64,000 nt of DNA from Svornostia abyssi (GCA_024666565.1 CP088295.1:1240001-1304000); one strand, 5' to 3'; shown: positions 42,665 to 52,203, numbered from the stretch's first letter. Notes: generated by a model not told the origin, from the letters alone. Program-made: numbers and translations.

Positions 42665-43540
42665 CTACGTGTTGAGGTTCCCCTGGATCTCCTGCCAGCG
42701 CTCGGTGGCCAGCGTGCTGGCCTGCCTGCGGCGGGCGAACGAATACTCCTGCCAGGCGCGAGGCGGCGTGTCGATGACGAGCTCGCCATCGTCGTTCGTA
42801 TGCGCGCGAAGCTGTTCGAGGGCGTCGATGAAACGCGCGTCGCCCCGAGCCTGGCGGTAGTGGGACAGCACGTACGCGTAGTAGAAGAGGTTGTAGCGCC
42901 AGAAGGGGTACTCGACCTTCAAGAAGCGACTGCCGATCCCGAACGTGCAGGGCCCCAGGGGGATCCGCGTCTCCCAGTGGCGAAGCAGGGACTCGACCGC
43001 TCCTGCAAGTCTCCTCTCGTCGCTTCGCGTGTTATCGCGAAAGCGCAAGGCGTCGAGCACGAACAGGGTCGCGCCAGGGTTGCTCGCGTCGGTCTCCGGG
43101 GATCTGCCCAGCTTGACCGTGGCACACCGCCAGCCGCCGTCGTTCCACTGGCCGTCGAGCAGCCATCGGTAGCCCGCCTCCGCGCGCTCATCGCCGGCCA
43201 CGCCGAGCCGTCCAAGTCCCGCGAGGGCCTGTCCGGTGATGCAGGGCAGCTTGCTGCTCGTCGGCGAGTAGCGGAAGGCGCCATCGTCGGTCTGGTTCTC
43301 GAAGAGGAGGTCGACGGCTTCGCTGATCACCCGATGGCTGTTGCCAGTGGCGCCGAGCTCCCCGAGGACGTTCAGGACGAGCAGCGTTGAGAAGCCGGCG
43401 GGAGCATGGATGTTCCCGTCCTCGCGAGACCAGAACCGCCCGCCGTTCGCGCGCTCGCGGTCCAGGATCGACTGGATCTCGCTCGTCCATCGCCGTGCGT
43501 CCATCAACGCCTCATGACAGTCCGCGCCGACACCGGTCAA
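42665..43540 (-). CDS. Prenyltransferase/squalene-cyclase-repeat protein (transposon cargo)
   Basis: This 291-residue product has repeated alpha/alpha-barrel signatures: FENQTDDGAFRYSPTSS, LDGQWNDGGWRCATVK and GGRFWSREDGNIHAPAGF, resembling the QW motifs of squalene/terpene cyclases and prenyltransferase beta subunits. No DxDD catalytic acid motif is seen, and the protein is half the size of a squalene cyclase, so it may bind or process an isoprenoid or be non-catalytic. It lies alone downstream of tnpC as cargo; no partner enzyme is adjacent. A later ATG (residue 13) is an alternative start. Confidence 0.75.
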   Translation of the reverse strand: MTGVGADCHEALMDARRWTSEIQSILDRERANGGRFWSREDGNIHAPAGFSTLLVLNVLGELGATGNSHRVISEAVDLLFENQTDDGAFRYSPTSSKLPCITGQALAGLGRLGVAGDERAEAGYRWLLDGQWNDGGWRCATVKLGRSPETDASNPGATLFVLDALRFRDNTRSDERRLAGAVESLLRHWETRIPLGPCTFGIGSRFLKVEYPFWRYNLFYYAYVLSHYRQARGDARFIDALEQLRAHTNDDGELVIDTPPRAWQEYSFARRRQASTLATERWQEIQGNLNT

Positions 43541-43730
43541 GTGTGCCAGCCCAACGGTGCAGAACCCGGTCAGCCCGCGACGCGGGGCTGCCGATTCCTG
43601 CGCCGAGCGGGCGTCCAGCGCAGCGCACGTCAGATGCTCGTTCGCGACGAGCAGCAGCAGCGCGGCTCACGGCGAAGTGCTGCACGCCTGACGGCGGCAG
43701 TCGATGCCTCGCGCGCGGGCCCGCTTCTTC

Positions 43731-44105
43731 TCAGCGACGGTCCGCGCAACGCTGCTGGCCGTAGGCGATCGCGAGCTCGGCCTTGAGGCTCTGGTTCTCC
43801 TCGCGTAGCCGCTGGTTCTCCGCGCGCATGGTGTCGAGGCGCTGGCGCAGCGACGCCTCGCTCGTGCGCTGCCGGGCGGGAACCGCGCTGGTCCGAGCGG
43901 GTGCCTTGTCGCGCAACTGCTCGATCTCGGCGCGAATCGCGGGTTGGGTGTAGAGCCATTGGCGTGAGACGCCGGCGCGCTTCGCGACGGACTGGAAGCT
44001 GATCGCGGAGCCCTCAGCGTCGAGGTCGCGCAGCGCGCGTTCGGCGCGCTCGACCGTCCGCTGGTGACGGACAGCGGCCGCCTGGTTGAGCGGCTCAGCG
44101 GCCAT
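43731..44105 (-). CDS. tnpC: TnpC-like accessory protein of Tn554-type transposon
   Basis: This 124-residue DUF6262-like protein starts at the ATG at 44105 and overlaps the tnpB end by 11 bp. The N-terminal HTH-like part (ISFQSVAKRAGVSRQWLYTQ) is followed by a coiled coil (LRQRLDTMRAENQRLREENQ). TnpC of Tn554 sets orientation and efficiency of integration. It is the last gene of the tnpABC operon. Confidence 0.82.
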   Translation of the reverse strand: MAAEPLNQAAAVRHQRTVERAERALRDLDAEGSAISFQSVAKRAGVSRQWLYTQPAIRAEIEQLRDKAPARTSAVPARQRTSEASLRQRLDTMRAENQRLREENQSLKAELAIAYGQQRCADRR

Positions 44106-46396
44106 CGTCGTCCTCCAGGGCATCGAGGCCGTCGATGATGCGGATCAGATTCAGCCGGACGGGCTCGTTCATCTCGATCAGCCGCCGGCGCCCGTCGGCC
44201 TCGGCCTGGGCGATCAGCTGCTCGGTTCGCGTGAGCTGGTCGCGATGCTGAGGCAGGAACTCGCTGGTGGTGAGGAAGCTGTCGCAGGTCAGGCAGGCGT
44301 TGGGATGCGGGCAGGTCTGCTGCAGCGGCAAGCCGCAGTAGCCGTTGGGCAGCGTCTGCTTGGCGCGGGCGAGGTTCTCCAGTGCCCACGCCGCGTCGGA
44401 CATCGCCGGCCCGTCGGGGAGCGGGATCAGCTCGCCGCGGATGTCGATGCGCTGCTGGAAGCGCTCCCACTCGCGCCTGAGCGTCTGGTCCTTGATCGTG
44501 GCGTAGCGGGCGGTCATCTCCGGCGAGCCGTGGTCGAGCATCCGCTGGACGACGTCCATCGGCACCTCGTTGTTGATCATCCGCGTGCCGACGGTGTGGC
44601 GGAACTGGTGGGCGGTGACCTTGACTGGGCGGTCGGCGGCGTCGCGGATGTCGCAGTCGGTGAGCCATCGCTGCAGCCGACGGTTCAGCGTCGACCACGT
44701 GAGCGCGATCTTGCCGTCGGGGTTCTTGCGGATCCCGGGATGCAGGAACGGAGGTGGCGCGGCGAAGCGATCGCAGAGGTCGCGCTGCTGGCGGCGGATC
44801 TGCTCGGCTACGCGCTGAGAGATGGGGATGACGGCGTCCTTGGCGGCCTTGTGGTTGTAGAAGCGCAGGTAGGGCGCGCCGGTCTCGTCGGTCGTGATCG
44901 GGTCAAACGGCAGGCGCAGGCAGTCGATCGAGCGCAGCCCGGTCTCGATGATGATCACGATCGCGGTCCGGGTCGTCAGATCCGGCAGCCGGTCGAGGAT
45001 GTCGTCGCGTTCGAGCTGGCCCATCACGAACTCGTCGACGAACCGCGGCAGGCGGCGTCGAACTCTGGGGATCTCGCCGCGGTAGTAGGTCGCGTTGGCC
45101 GGCAGGCCGGGCGCCCAGTCATGCAGGCGCACGTCATCGAGGAAGACCTTCAGGTCCATCAGCAGCCCGGTGCGCCGCGACTGCGAGACCTCGAGCGTGG
45201 CCACGTGGGCGCGGTAGTCCTCAAGCAGCGCTCGCGTGAGCTGCTCGGGTCCGGCAGGGAGCGCGTCGCGGGCTGCCAGCCAGCTGGTGAAGCGTCGTAG
45301 CGAGCTGGTCGACACCGACACCGACGCCGGTGACTTGGTGGCCGTGGTGATCCGCCAGCGCGCCCAGCGCTTGGCCAGTTCGCGTAGCCAGTCGGGCTGG
45401 ATGTCGGAGAAGTAGATGCGCTTGGTCGGCTGGTGGGAGTAGCGGCCGCCGGTGTCGATGCGTTTCGTCGGCCACGTGTCCCAGTCCCAGACCTCGCCAC
45501 CGTGGCGCTCGTCGCGCAACCTCGCCAGCATGCCGCGGCAGTAGCGAAGCCAGCCCAGCGGGTTGCCGCGCGTGCTCGGCGTGAAGCGCTCGCCCGGCGG
45601 CGCTTGCCCAGGCGGCGTCGCTGCCGATCAGCAGCGAGTCGACCGGCCGCTCGCGCAGCCAGCGCGCGACCTGCCCGAAGATCAACGGCGTGATCGCCGC
45701 GCCGCGCTGATCGTGGCGGCACTGCAGCGCGTAGCCGAGCTCAAGCGCGACGACCGTCCCGACGCCGCGCAGGTCAAAGCGCGGGCGGATCTGCTGGCGC
45801 GCCGTGGCGAGATGCTCGACGTAATCAGCAGGCTCAAGGCCCGGCCGCCTGGTGGCCAGCCAGCCGAAGCTGCGGTGGTGGGTGTCACACAAGCCCTGGC
45901 CAGCGATCGCCGGAAACCGGCACCCAGCCACCGCGCATGCGCTGCTGCTGGTGCGAACGGCCGGCGCCGCGCGGGCGAACGTCTCGATCGGCGGGCAGCG
46001 CGCGCGCTGCCAGTGGCGGCGGTGGGCGTAGCACAGGCCGTGCGTGTCGACCGATCGCCGGCAGCCAACTGCGGCGCACGCGACCGCGACGCGTTCGCCG
46101 CGCAGGCTGCGCGCGCCATGTCGCAGCCACGCCCGCAGCGGCGGCTGGCCGTCCGTGCGCCATGCCCTGGCGTGCCCCTGGCACAGATGTCCGCGCATCG
46201 CCTCGGTGCGCTGCAGCCCGCGTGCCAGGCAGCCGTCGACCACGCACCGCGGCCCGAACAGCACCGGGTCGTCGGCATCCGGGAAGAACACCTCCACCTG
46301 AAACTCCGCCCGGACGGCTTCGCGCAGCAACTGCTCCCAGTTGGCCGGTCGTTCGGGCAGCCCGCCGGGCAGCGCGACCAACGGACGCGCGGTCAC
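44095..46396 (-). pseudogene. tnpB: TnpB-like tyrosine recombinase of Tn554-type transposon, one-base frameshift
   Basis: The first frame (46396 to about 45593) contains three similar zinc-knuckle motifs: CVVDGC...HLCQGH, CAAVGC...GLCYAH and CAVAGC...GLCDTH. The second frame (to 44095) is the tyrosine-recombinase catalytic domain, with Arg in IIIETGLRSIDCLRL, the HxxR box TAHQFRHTVGTRM and LDHGSPEMTARYATI with the nucleophile Tyr. Removing one G from a GGG run near 45593 (WASAAG-ERFTPSTRG) gives 766 residues. A Cys-rich tail follows (QQTCPHPNACLTCDSFL). It overlaps tnpA by 4 bp. Confidence 0.82.
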
Positions 46397-47481
46397 GTCA
46401 GCGACTCGAGACGCTCAAGGACGCCAGCGCGCTCAAGCTCGGCGCGCAGGTCCTCCGGCGAGACGTGCAGGTAGATGTCGCTGGTGGTCTGGACTGACCG
46501 GTGGCACAGCAGCTTGCTGACGATCTCGACCGGCACCCCACCGCGGCGCGCGACCGTCGCGTAGGTGTGGCGCAGCTGATGCGGCGTGAAGTGAAACCCA
46601 ACCCGCCGGCGTGTGCGGCGGACGATCTCGTCGACCGCGTGGTAGCTCATCGCGTGCCCGACGCGGCCGCCCCACAAGTTCACGAACACGTAGTCGCTGT
46701 CCAGGTCGCCGTACTCAGTGTGCATGTAGTCCGAGTGCAACCGCACCAACTCGCCCGTGATCGGCACCCACCCCCCGCCGCGCTTGCCGCGTGCGCCGTT
46801 GGCGTTGTCCTCCCGAGCGACGATCTCGATCCGACGCTCCTGGCTGACGACGTCGCAGTGGCGCAGCCCGAGCGCCTGGCCGATCCGCATCCCCGTCCCC
46901 GCCAACAACGCGAACAGGAACCGATCACGCAGCCGCGTCTGCGCCGCGAGGATCGCCGCGACCTGCTCGACCGCAAGAGTCGCCGGCAGCCGGCGCTCCT
47001 GTCGCAGGCGCCCGACCCGCCCGCGCGGCCGCGACGGCGCGATCCCGTGCAGAAACGGCTTGAAGCCACCGCGGCCCATCCGCCGCTCATCGACCAACGC
47101 GCGCGCGACCTCGACGCCGTTGCGGGCATGGAACTCATAGAAGCCGAACACCGCCGTCAGGATCCGGTTGACCGTCGACGACGCCCGCGCCGGCCGGCCC
47201 GACGCCAGCACGACGACGTTCTCCGCCGGCGAACGCAGCCACGCCGTGAACTCCCCGAGCTGCTCGAGCGAGATGCGATCCCACTCGATGCCGCGCGCGT
47301 CAACGAACTCCCAGAACGTCTTCAAGTCATGCGCATACGCGCGCACCGTCGTCGGCGTCCGCTCGATCCGCGACAACCACGCCAGATACCGCTCGACCGG
47401 CTCGACCGGGCGCAGACCGGCACCGATCACCGTCCACGACTCGGCGCCGCCGTCGGGCGCCAAGACGCGCTGCACCCTCAC
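46393..47481 (-). CDS. tnpA: TnpA-like tyrosine recombinase of Tn554-type transposon
   Basis: This 362-residue integrase with a GTG start has an N-terminal SAM-like core-binding domain (RYLAWLSRIERTPTTVRAYA). The catalytic domain carries Arg in GTGMRIGQALGLRH, the box FTPHQLRHTYATVARRGG and LLCHRSVQTTSDIYLHV, with His and the nucleophile Tyr. These match Tn554 TnpA. It cuts and joins DNA at the AGCGTCG core together with TnpB. It is the first gene of the tnpABC operon, 209 bp from the transposon end. Confidence 0.9.
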   Translation of the reverse strand: MRVQRVLAPDGGAESWTVIGAGLRPVEPVERYLAWLSRIERTPTTVRAYAHDLKTFWEFVDARGIEWDRISLEQLGEFTAWLRSPAENVVVLASGRPARASSTVNRILTAVFGFYEFHARNGVEVARALVDERRMGRGGFKPFLHGIAPSRPRGRVGRLRQERRLPATLAVEQVAAILAAQTRLRDRFLFALLAGTGMRIGQALGLRHCDVVSQERRIEIVAREDNANGARGKRGGGWVPITGELVRLHSDYMHTEYGDLDSDYVFVNLWGGRVGHAMSYHAVDEIVRRTRRRVGFHFTPHQLRHTYATVARRGGVPVEIVSKLLCHRSVQTTSDIYLHVSPEDLRAELERAGVLERLESLT

Positions 47482-47690
47482 AACACGCCGCCGGTCGATC
47501 TCGAGAGAGGGGCCCCGGATCGAGCGCGCCGCGGTCGCTCAGACTCCGCTCGCCTACGGCTCGCTCCGTCTGAACGACCGCGGACCACGACATCAACGAC
47601 ACCGAACACAGCCCCAACGTAAGCGGCAGGTCGGACGTCACCAGCAAGGCCACTACGACGTCAACGACACAGATCTATCGCCCGGAGAGA

Positions 47691-48434
47691 AGCGTCGGCA
47701 ACCAGCTGCTCATCGCGATCGACTGCCACTTCCGCGGGATCACGCCGACCTACGTCGCCGGCTTCCGCGCCTTCCTCGACCTCAACCGCTGTGTGCGCAA
47801 AGGGGAACGGGCGATTCGGATCCTCGCGCCATGCCCGGTGAAGGAGCGCGACGACGCTGGCGAGGAGACGGGCGAGCGGAAGGTCTTCTTCCGGTCGGTC
47901 CCGGTCTTCGACGTGAGCATGACCGACCCGCTCCCCGGCAAGGATCCGGTGGTACTCGAGCCTCCGAGCGAACCCATCACCGGTGACAGCCATCACCACC
48001 TGCTCGCCCCGCTGGTCGAGCTCGCCGGCGAGCTGGGGTACACGATTGAGTTCCGCGACCTCGACGAACACGGCCCCCGCGGCTGGTGCGACGCCAAGCA
48101 CAAGCAGATCGTCATCGCCGCCGGTCCGGCCAACTGCCAGGTGCGGACGCTTACGCACGAGATAGCGCACGCGCTCGGCATCGGCTACGCGGACTACGGC
48201 CGCGAGCAGGCCGAGGTCCTCGTTGACTGCGTGACGTACGTCGTCTGTTCGTCGGCCGGACTCGACATCGACGGCGAGTCGATCCCGTACGTGGCCGGCT
48301 GGGGCGAAGACGGAGCGCTGGAAGCGGTCCGTCGGTACGCCGACACCGTGGACACGGTCGCGCGCCGGATCGAGGACGCCCTGATCGCCGACAGCCAAGC
48401 GGAACCAGTCGAGCAAACGAAGTCAGTCGCGTGA
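47691..48434 (+). pseudogene. ardC: ArdC-like anti-restriction protein, 3' part
   Basis: Resumes in frame at the second AGCGTCG. The rest of the ssDNA-binding domain (NQLLIAIDCHFRGITPTYVA, RKGERAIRILAPCPVK) is followed by a zinc-metalloprotease-like domain with HEIAHALGIGYADYGREQAE (HExxH plus downstream Glu) and ending TKSVA. Split as it stands, no functional ArdC would be made, but excision of the transposon would restore the gene exactly. See the 5' part at 42236. Confidence 0.88.
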
Positions 48435-48551
48435 CACCGTGGACGCGGATCGGGCTGCATGCCCCATGGTCGGACGGCCCCGCCTATCGGACGGCGTGCC
48501 CACTACGCGTCGCGGTGCTCGCGCCGGCGGGGGCGTCCGCGGGGTGGGCGC

Positions 48552-49088
48552 ATGCAGCCCCGACCCGCATCCACAGCCGCAGCAGCCCACGGCGACGAGG
48601 AGGACCTCTTCCGCCAGCACCACGCCGAACTCTCACGGGCTGTCCGCCAAGTCGTCAACGCGTCCCCCGAGCTCATCGAGGACGCCTGTCAGATGGCTTG
48701 GATCACGCTGCTGCGAAATCAGCCCCGGCGTGACTCGGTGTTCGGTTGGCTCCGGAAGGTCGCGATCAACGAGGCGTACCGCCTCTCCGGGATCGAGCGC
48801 CGCGGCGTGCGACTCGACCTGCTCCCGGGTGACCGGCAGAGCGCTGCGTGTGCCGTATTCGACCTCGACGATTCACTGCAAGCGCGCGAGGTGCTCCGCG
48901 CCCTCGGCTCACTTCCGGCGAAGCAGCGCCGGGACTACGCCCTGCACGCCGCCGGTTTCACCTACGCGGAGATCGCGGAGCTCACCAACCGGACCCGCAC
49001 CAACGTCGACAAGACGCTCGACAAGGCCCGCGCCCGCATGCGACTCGAGCGCCTCCGCGCATATCCCGGCGAGCGAGGGGCCAAGTAG
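48552..49088 (+). CDS. ECF-type sigma-70 family factor
   Basis: This 178-residue product starts at the ATG at 48552 after GGGGTGGGCGC; longer upstream frames are Arg-rich and unlikely. Region 2 is LFRQHHAELSRAVRQVVNA ... WLRKVAINEAYRLSG. The region 4 HTH is LGSLPAKQRRDYALHAAGF, TYAEIAELTNRTRTNVDKTL. There is no anti-sigma domain. It may direct transcription of the element's transfer or replication genes. It closes the recognisable mobile region. Confidence 0.8.
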   Translation: MQPRPASTAAAAHGDEEDLFRQHHAELSRAVRQVVNASPELIEDACQMAWITLLRNQPRRDSVFGWLRKVAINEAYRLSGIERRGVRLDLLPGDRQSAACAVFDLDDSLQAREVLRALGSLPAKQRRDYALHAAGFTYAEIAELTNRTRTNVDKTLDKARARMRLERLRAYPGERGAK

Positions 49089-49149
49089 CGGCCCCGCTCC
49101 TCTTGTACTGGGATGGCACTGGACAACTGGAAACGGGGCTGGAGCCAGC

Positions 49150-49317
49150 GTGCAGCGGCTGTTGATCGACCTCACAGCTCTGAGTCCCGCCGAGCGGCGC
49201 GACCTCGCCAACGCCCTGTTGCGGGCCGCATGGAGTGACGCGCTCGAGGAGACGCAAATCATGCTCCTAGACCTGTTCCTGGAGATCGATCCCGAGCTAC
49301 CGCAGCGCGGTCTATGA
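49150..49317 (+). CDS. 55-residue helical ORF
   Basis: The GTG at 49150 is preceded by GGAG. The product is a compact helical peptide (RLLIDLTALSPAERRDLANA, DALEETQIMLLDLFLEID) rich in Leu and Asp/Glu. It is unrecognised and lies 60 bp after the sigma factor. Support is limited to sequence character and start signal. Confidence 0.4.
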   Translation: MQRLLIDLTALSPAERRDLANALLRAAWSDALEETQIMLLDLFLEIDPELPQRGL

Positions 49318-49330
49318 ACACACGGGTGTC

Positions 49331-50188
49331 GTGTCCTGCATCGGGCAACCACGTCTTAGGGGATGCGCATGCCTGATCCGGGATGCAACTCGTCCACCGG
49401 TGACACGCCGCCTTACTTGGTTGCTCGGGTCGACCGACGGACGTCTGGTGAGCGGGAAGATGAACTGGGCCGCCGCCCAGGTCCAGGTTAGGGTGGGTCC
49501 GAGAACGGGCAACGGCGGCGCCTTGCACGGGCGTCCCCTGGAGCGCGACCGCAAGGTCACGAGACTCCACGTGACCCGGACGTATGTCGCGGGCCGCGTC
49601 GAGTTCGGCTGGGGGGCCGATGGTGTCCACCTGCGGACCGCAGGGCGAGAGCATGAAACGTGGTTCCCCGCATATGCGATCCACGACGTTTTCCAGGGTT
49701 TGTCTCGCGGTGGCTCCGACTACGACGCGGACCTGTACTACTCGGTCTACGCCGAGGCCGCGCTCCTCGTCGACGAAGGTGCATCTCTTGACCACCCGGA
49801 CATCGCGATCGATCCGCCAGCGGTCCGCGCACGCCGGATGGCCTCCGAGTACACGTTTCACGGCTACCGCTGCTGGGTCGAGTCGCGCGAGGGAGCCTCT
49901 TGGCTGGAGTTCGGGCGCTACCCAACCCGCGTGCCGATGGCGAGCGTGCCGTTCGACCTAGCAGTGCAGGCCTGGCGCGACGAGCGCCTGCTCGCCATCA
50001 CCGGTGTCCTGGTGCGTTTCCTGCACATCGACGACAGACTCACCCCTAGGCAACAAGGCATCCGCATGCGCGAGCACGCGCGACGGATCCTCGACGCTCC
50101 CGAGGAGTGTTTGCCGGAGTTGGCGACCGAAACGCGCGAGCTACTGATTGACTGGAGCACAGCGCGACGTGCACAGCGCGGCGCATAG
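49331..50188 (+). CDS. Uncharacterised protein at the edge of the mobile region
   Basis: This product is up to 285 residues; the first 40 codons are poor in protein-like character, and an ATG at 49460 (MNWAAAQVQVRV) or a later GTG may be the true start. The body looks like a folded beta/alpha protein (YVAGRVEFGWGADGVHLRTA, YSVYAEAALLVDEG, FHGYRCWVESREGASWLEFG) with a helical C-terminus (MREHARRILDAPEECLPELA). I do not recognise it. GC is lower than the chromosome average. It is followed by IS remnants. Confidence 0.55.
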   Translation: MSCIGQPRLRGCACLIRDATRPPVTRRLTWLLGSTDGRLVSGKMNWAAAQVQVRVGPRTGNGGALHGRPLERDRKVTRLHVTRTYVAGRVEFGWGADGVHLRTAGREHETWFPAYAIHDVFQGLSRGGSDYDADLYYSVYAEAALLVDEGASLDHPDIAIDPPAVRARRMASEYTFHGYRCWVESREGASWLEFGRYPTRVPMASVPFDLAVQAWRDERLLAITGVLVRFLHIDDRLTPRQQGIRMREHARRILDAPEECLPELATETRELLIDWSTARRAQRGA

Positions 50189-50247
50189 GGCGTGCGACGC
50201 CCGGCCGTCGTGGCGCAGCCTCTCGATACGGCGAGCGCACGTCGCAT

Positions 50248-51089
50248 TGAATCCCCCCGGCTTCCTTGGAGGCTCGGATCTACCCCTGATTTCGTGGAGT
50301 CGAGGCTCTGGAGTCAGGCCGCGGTGGTCGTGGTGTGGTGGTGGGTCTCGTACTCGGTCGGGGTCTTCATCCCGAGCGCTGAGTGGCGGCGTCGGGTGTT
50401 GTGCCAGAGCTCGATGTAGTCATGGATCGCAGAGGCGAGCTCGATCCTCGTCTTCCAGCGCCGGCGGTTGAGGAGCTCGACTTGCATGCGGCCCCAGAAC
50501 GCTTCGACCATCGCATTGTCGTAGGGGCTGCCGACGGCGCCCATCGATGGAGCAAGGCCGGCGTCTCGGACCTTCTGGCTGAAGGCCCAGGATGTGAACT
50601 GAACTCCGCGATCTGAATGTATGACGAGCTCGCCGTCAGGATTGCGCCGGCGCGTGGCCATGCCGAGCGCGTTGAGCACCAAGGTCGTGGTCTGGGTGCT
50701 GTCGATGCTCCACCCGACGACGTAGCGCGAGAAGGCATCGAGGACCACGCAGCAGTAGACCTTGCCCTCGCGGGTCGGGTGCTCGGTGATGTCGGTCATC
50801 CACAACAGGTCCGGCGCGTCGCGGCGGAAGTCACGCTGGACGAGATCGAGCGACGTGACTTTGCGCAGCTTGGAGCCTCGTGGCAACCGCCGTGTGGGCA
50901 GGCCTTTGAGGCCGATCTCGCTCATGATCTGCGCCACGGCGTTGTGACCGACCTGGATGCCGCGGCCGTGCTTGAGCTCCGCCGTAACGCGGTTGGCGCC
51001 ATAGGTGCCGCCGGCCGAGTACGAAGACCTCCACCTACATCGGTTGGAGACCCAATAGCAATCGCCTCCACGAAAGCCGGGGGGATTCA
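50248..51089 (-). mobile_element. Internally deleted IS3-family element
   Basis: The ends are imperfect inverted repeats: TGAATCCCCCCGGCTTCCTT at 50248 and its counterpart TGAATCCCCCCGGCTTTCGT on the other strand ending at 51089. At 842 bp it is about 400-600 bp shorter than a full IS3 element: orfA and the start of orfB are missing. Confidence 0.8.
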
Positions 51090-51090
51090 C
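50314..51090 (-). pseudogene. IS3-family transposase OrfB, 5'-truncated
   Basis: The rve integrase core is complete: D in LLWMTDITEH, D in VIHSDRGVQFTS and E in MVEAFWGRMQVELLN (DDE). The C-terminus is YIELWHNTRRRHSALGMKTP. The N-terminus is wrong: the first 25 codons are read from the terminal inverted repeat and join abruptly at SAGGTYGANRVTAELKHG. The HTH-bearing start of OrfB and all of OrfA are gone, so the element cannot move by itself. Confidence 0.85.
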
Positions 51091-51092
51091 TC

Positions 51093-51512
51093 ACTCTCGG
51101 CACCGGCAACGGCAAGGCGTTCACGAGCCGCCGATTCCGAGCGCGGCTCAGCGAGCACGGCATCACGCACCGCCGCGGCGGCTACCGCGACCCCGAGAGC
51201 CAAGCGTTCATCGAGTCGTGGTTCGGCAAGCTCAAACAGCGCTGCGTCTGGCGCGAAGAGCTCGAGACCATCGACGAAGCCCGAGCGAAGATCGGCGCCT
51301 ACGTCGAGGCCTACCACCACCGGCCGCACAGCGGCCTGAACTACACGACGCCGGCACAGGTCGCCGGCACCTGGGAAGGATCACGAGACCCAAGCAATCC
51401 CAGCGGCCTGTGTGTCAACTCTCACGGGGTCCACGCCAACTTCCACGACGCGCGGGACCGAACCACGCGCGCCTTCGCCGGCCAACGAGGACGCGCGGTA
51501 CCGATCGTCTAG
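51093..51512 (+). pseudogene. C-terminal remnant of a second IS transposase (IS3/IS481-like)
   Basis: An open frame without a start codon reads NGKAFTSRRFRARLSEHGIT, HRRGGYRDPESQAFIESWFG and AYVEAYHHRPHSGLNYTTPA. This is the end of an rve domain including the catalytic Glu (FIESWFGKLK) and the terminal YHHxRPH motif. The first two Asp are missing because the fragment begins at the IS3 end, implying that the IS3 copy broke an older element. Confidence 0.78.
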
Positions 51513-51522
51513 CATTCCTTCG

Positions 51523-52203
51523 ATGCGTGCAGAAGGAGTGCTTACCCCGAAGGGGCAACGCCGCGCGCAGGAGATCCTCGAGGCTACACTGCGCTGCCTG
51601 GCGCGCGACGGCTACGCGATCACCTCGATGCAGCGCGTAGCCGACGAAGCGGGCGTCGGCAAGCGCGCAGTCGTCTACTACTTCTCGACCCGCGAAGGCC
51701 TGTTTGAGCACGTCATTCGCTACGTCGGAGGCCGGCTCGTGGATCGTCTCGAGGAGGCGATCCACGAGTTGGACGACCCTGCGGACATCGTCGAGAAGGG
51801 CTTCGAGATCATCTGGAGCACCATCACTACCGACCGTGCCCTCCTGGTGGCCTGGTTCGGCCTTCAGGCCGAGTCAATCACCAATCCTGAGCTCCGCGCA
51901 GCCGCGAGCTATATCGTCGGTCGGCTGGACGGTCTCGTGGCCCGCATCATCGACTCTCAGACCTCTCGCGGAAGCCGACTGCGGATCGACCGCAATTCGC
52001 TCAGGGTGCTGGTGCTCGCCAATGTCCAGGGATTGATCTTGTACTACCTCGACCGGGGAGCGACCCCCGAGCTGAATGCAGCTATCGCTGACTTCCAGCG
52101 GTTTCTTACCAACGTGGCCGTGCCGGTGGATGATCTTCCGCTTTCGCGGGCTTTGATCCTCGAAGGTGGCGATTCCGGCGACGCTGCCGGAGCCGGACGC
52201 TAG
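51523..52203 (+). CDS. TetR-family transcriptional regulator
   Basis: This 226-residue product starts at the ATG at 51523. The N-terminal HTH is RRAQEILEATLRCLARDGYA, TSMQRVADEAGVGKRAVVYY, FSTREGLFEHVIRYVG. The C-terminal ligand domain (LLVAWFGLQAESITNPELRA, SLRVLVLANVQGLILYYLDR) is typical of lipid/xenobiotic-sensing TetR proteins. It is the likely local regulator of the downstream P450/LLM genes. An IS630 copy starts exactly at its stop codon. Confidence 0.88.
   Translation: MRAEGVLTPKGQRRAQEILEATLRCLARDGYAITSMQRVADEAGVGKRAVVYYFSTREGLFEHVIRYVGGRLVDRLEEAIHELDDPADIVEKGFEIIWSTITTDRALLVAWFGLQAESITNPELRAAASYIVGRLDGLVARIIDSQTSRGSRLRIDRNSLRVLVLANVQGLILYYLDRGATPELNAAIADFQRFLTNVAVPVDDLPLSRALILEGGDSGDAAGAGR

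Larger units (their letters stand above)
42405..47697. mobile_element. Tn554-family transposon inserted in ardC
   Basis: A 5293-bp unit bounded by the 7-bp direct repeat AGCGTCG at 42398-42404 and 47691-47697. It encodes tnpA, tnpB and tnpC (47481-43731, all minus strand, overlapping), the defining trio of Tn554-type elements, plus a cyclase-fold cargo gene. There are no terminal inverted repeats of the classical kind, as usual for this family. Repeated CGTCAACG-like motifs occur near both ends and may be recombinase arm sites. 42405-42664 and 47482-47690 hold no gene. Confidence 0.88.
11665..49100. mobile_element. Putative integrative/conjugative element (boundaries approximate)
   Basis: The stretch begins just after tRNA-Asp. 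It contains an excisionase-like gene, partition genes, a full type IV secretion operon, a coupling protein, a relaxation protein, SSB, primase, ParB-like, ArdC and sigma genes, plus an anti-phage deaminase. The combination defines an ICE or an integrated conjugative plasmid of roughly 37-38 kb. No dedicated ICE integrase is seen beside the tRNA, and I found no direct repeat of the tRNA 3' end marking attR. The right edge is placed only by where plasmid-type genes stop. Confidence 0.6.

Noticed and set aside
43667..44698. Long minus-strand frame overlapping tnpB and tnpC
   Set aside because: Arg/Ala-rich out-of-frame shadow; tnpB and tnpC in other frames carry clear recombinase and coiled-coil features.
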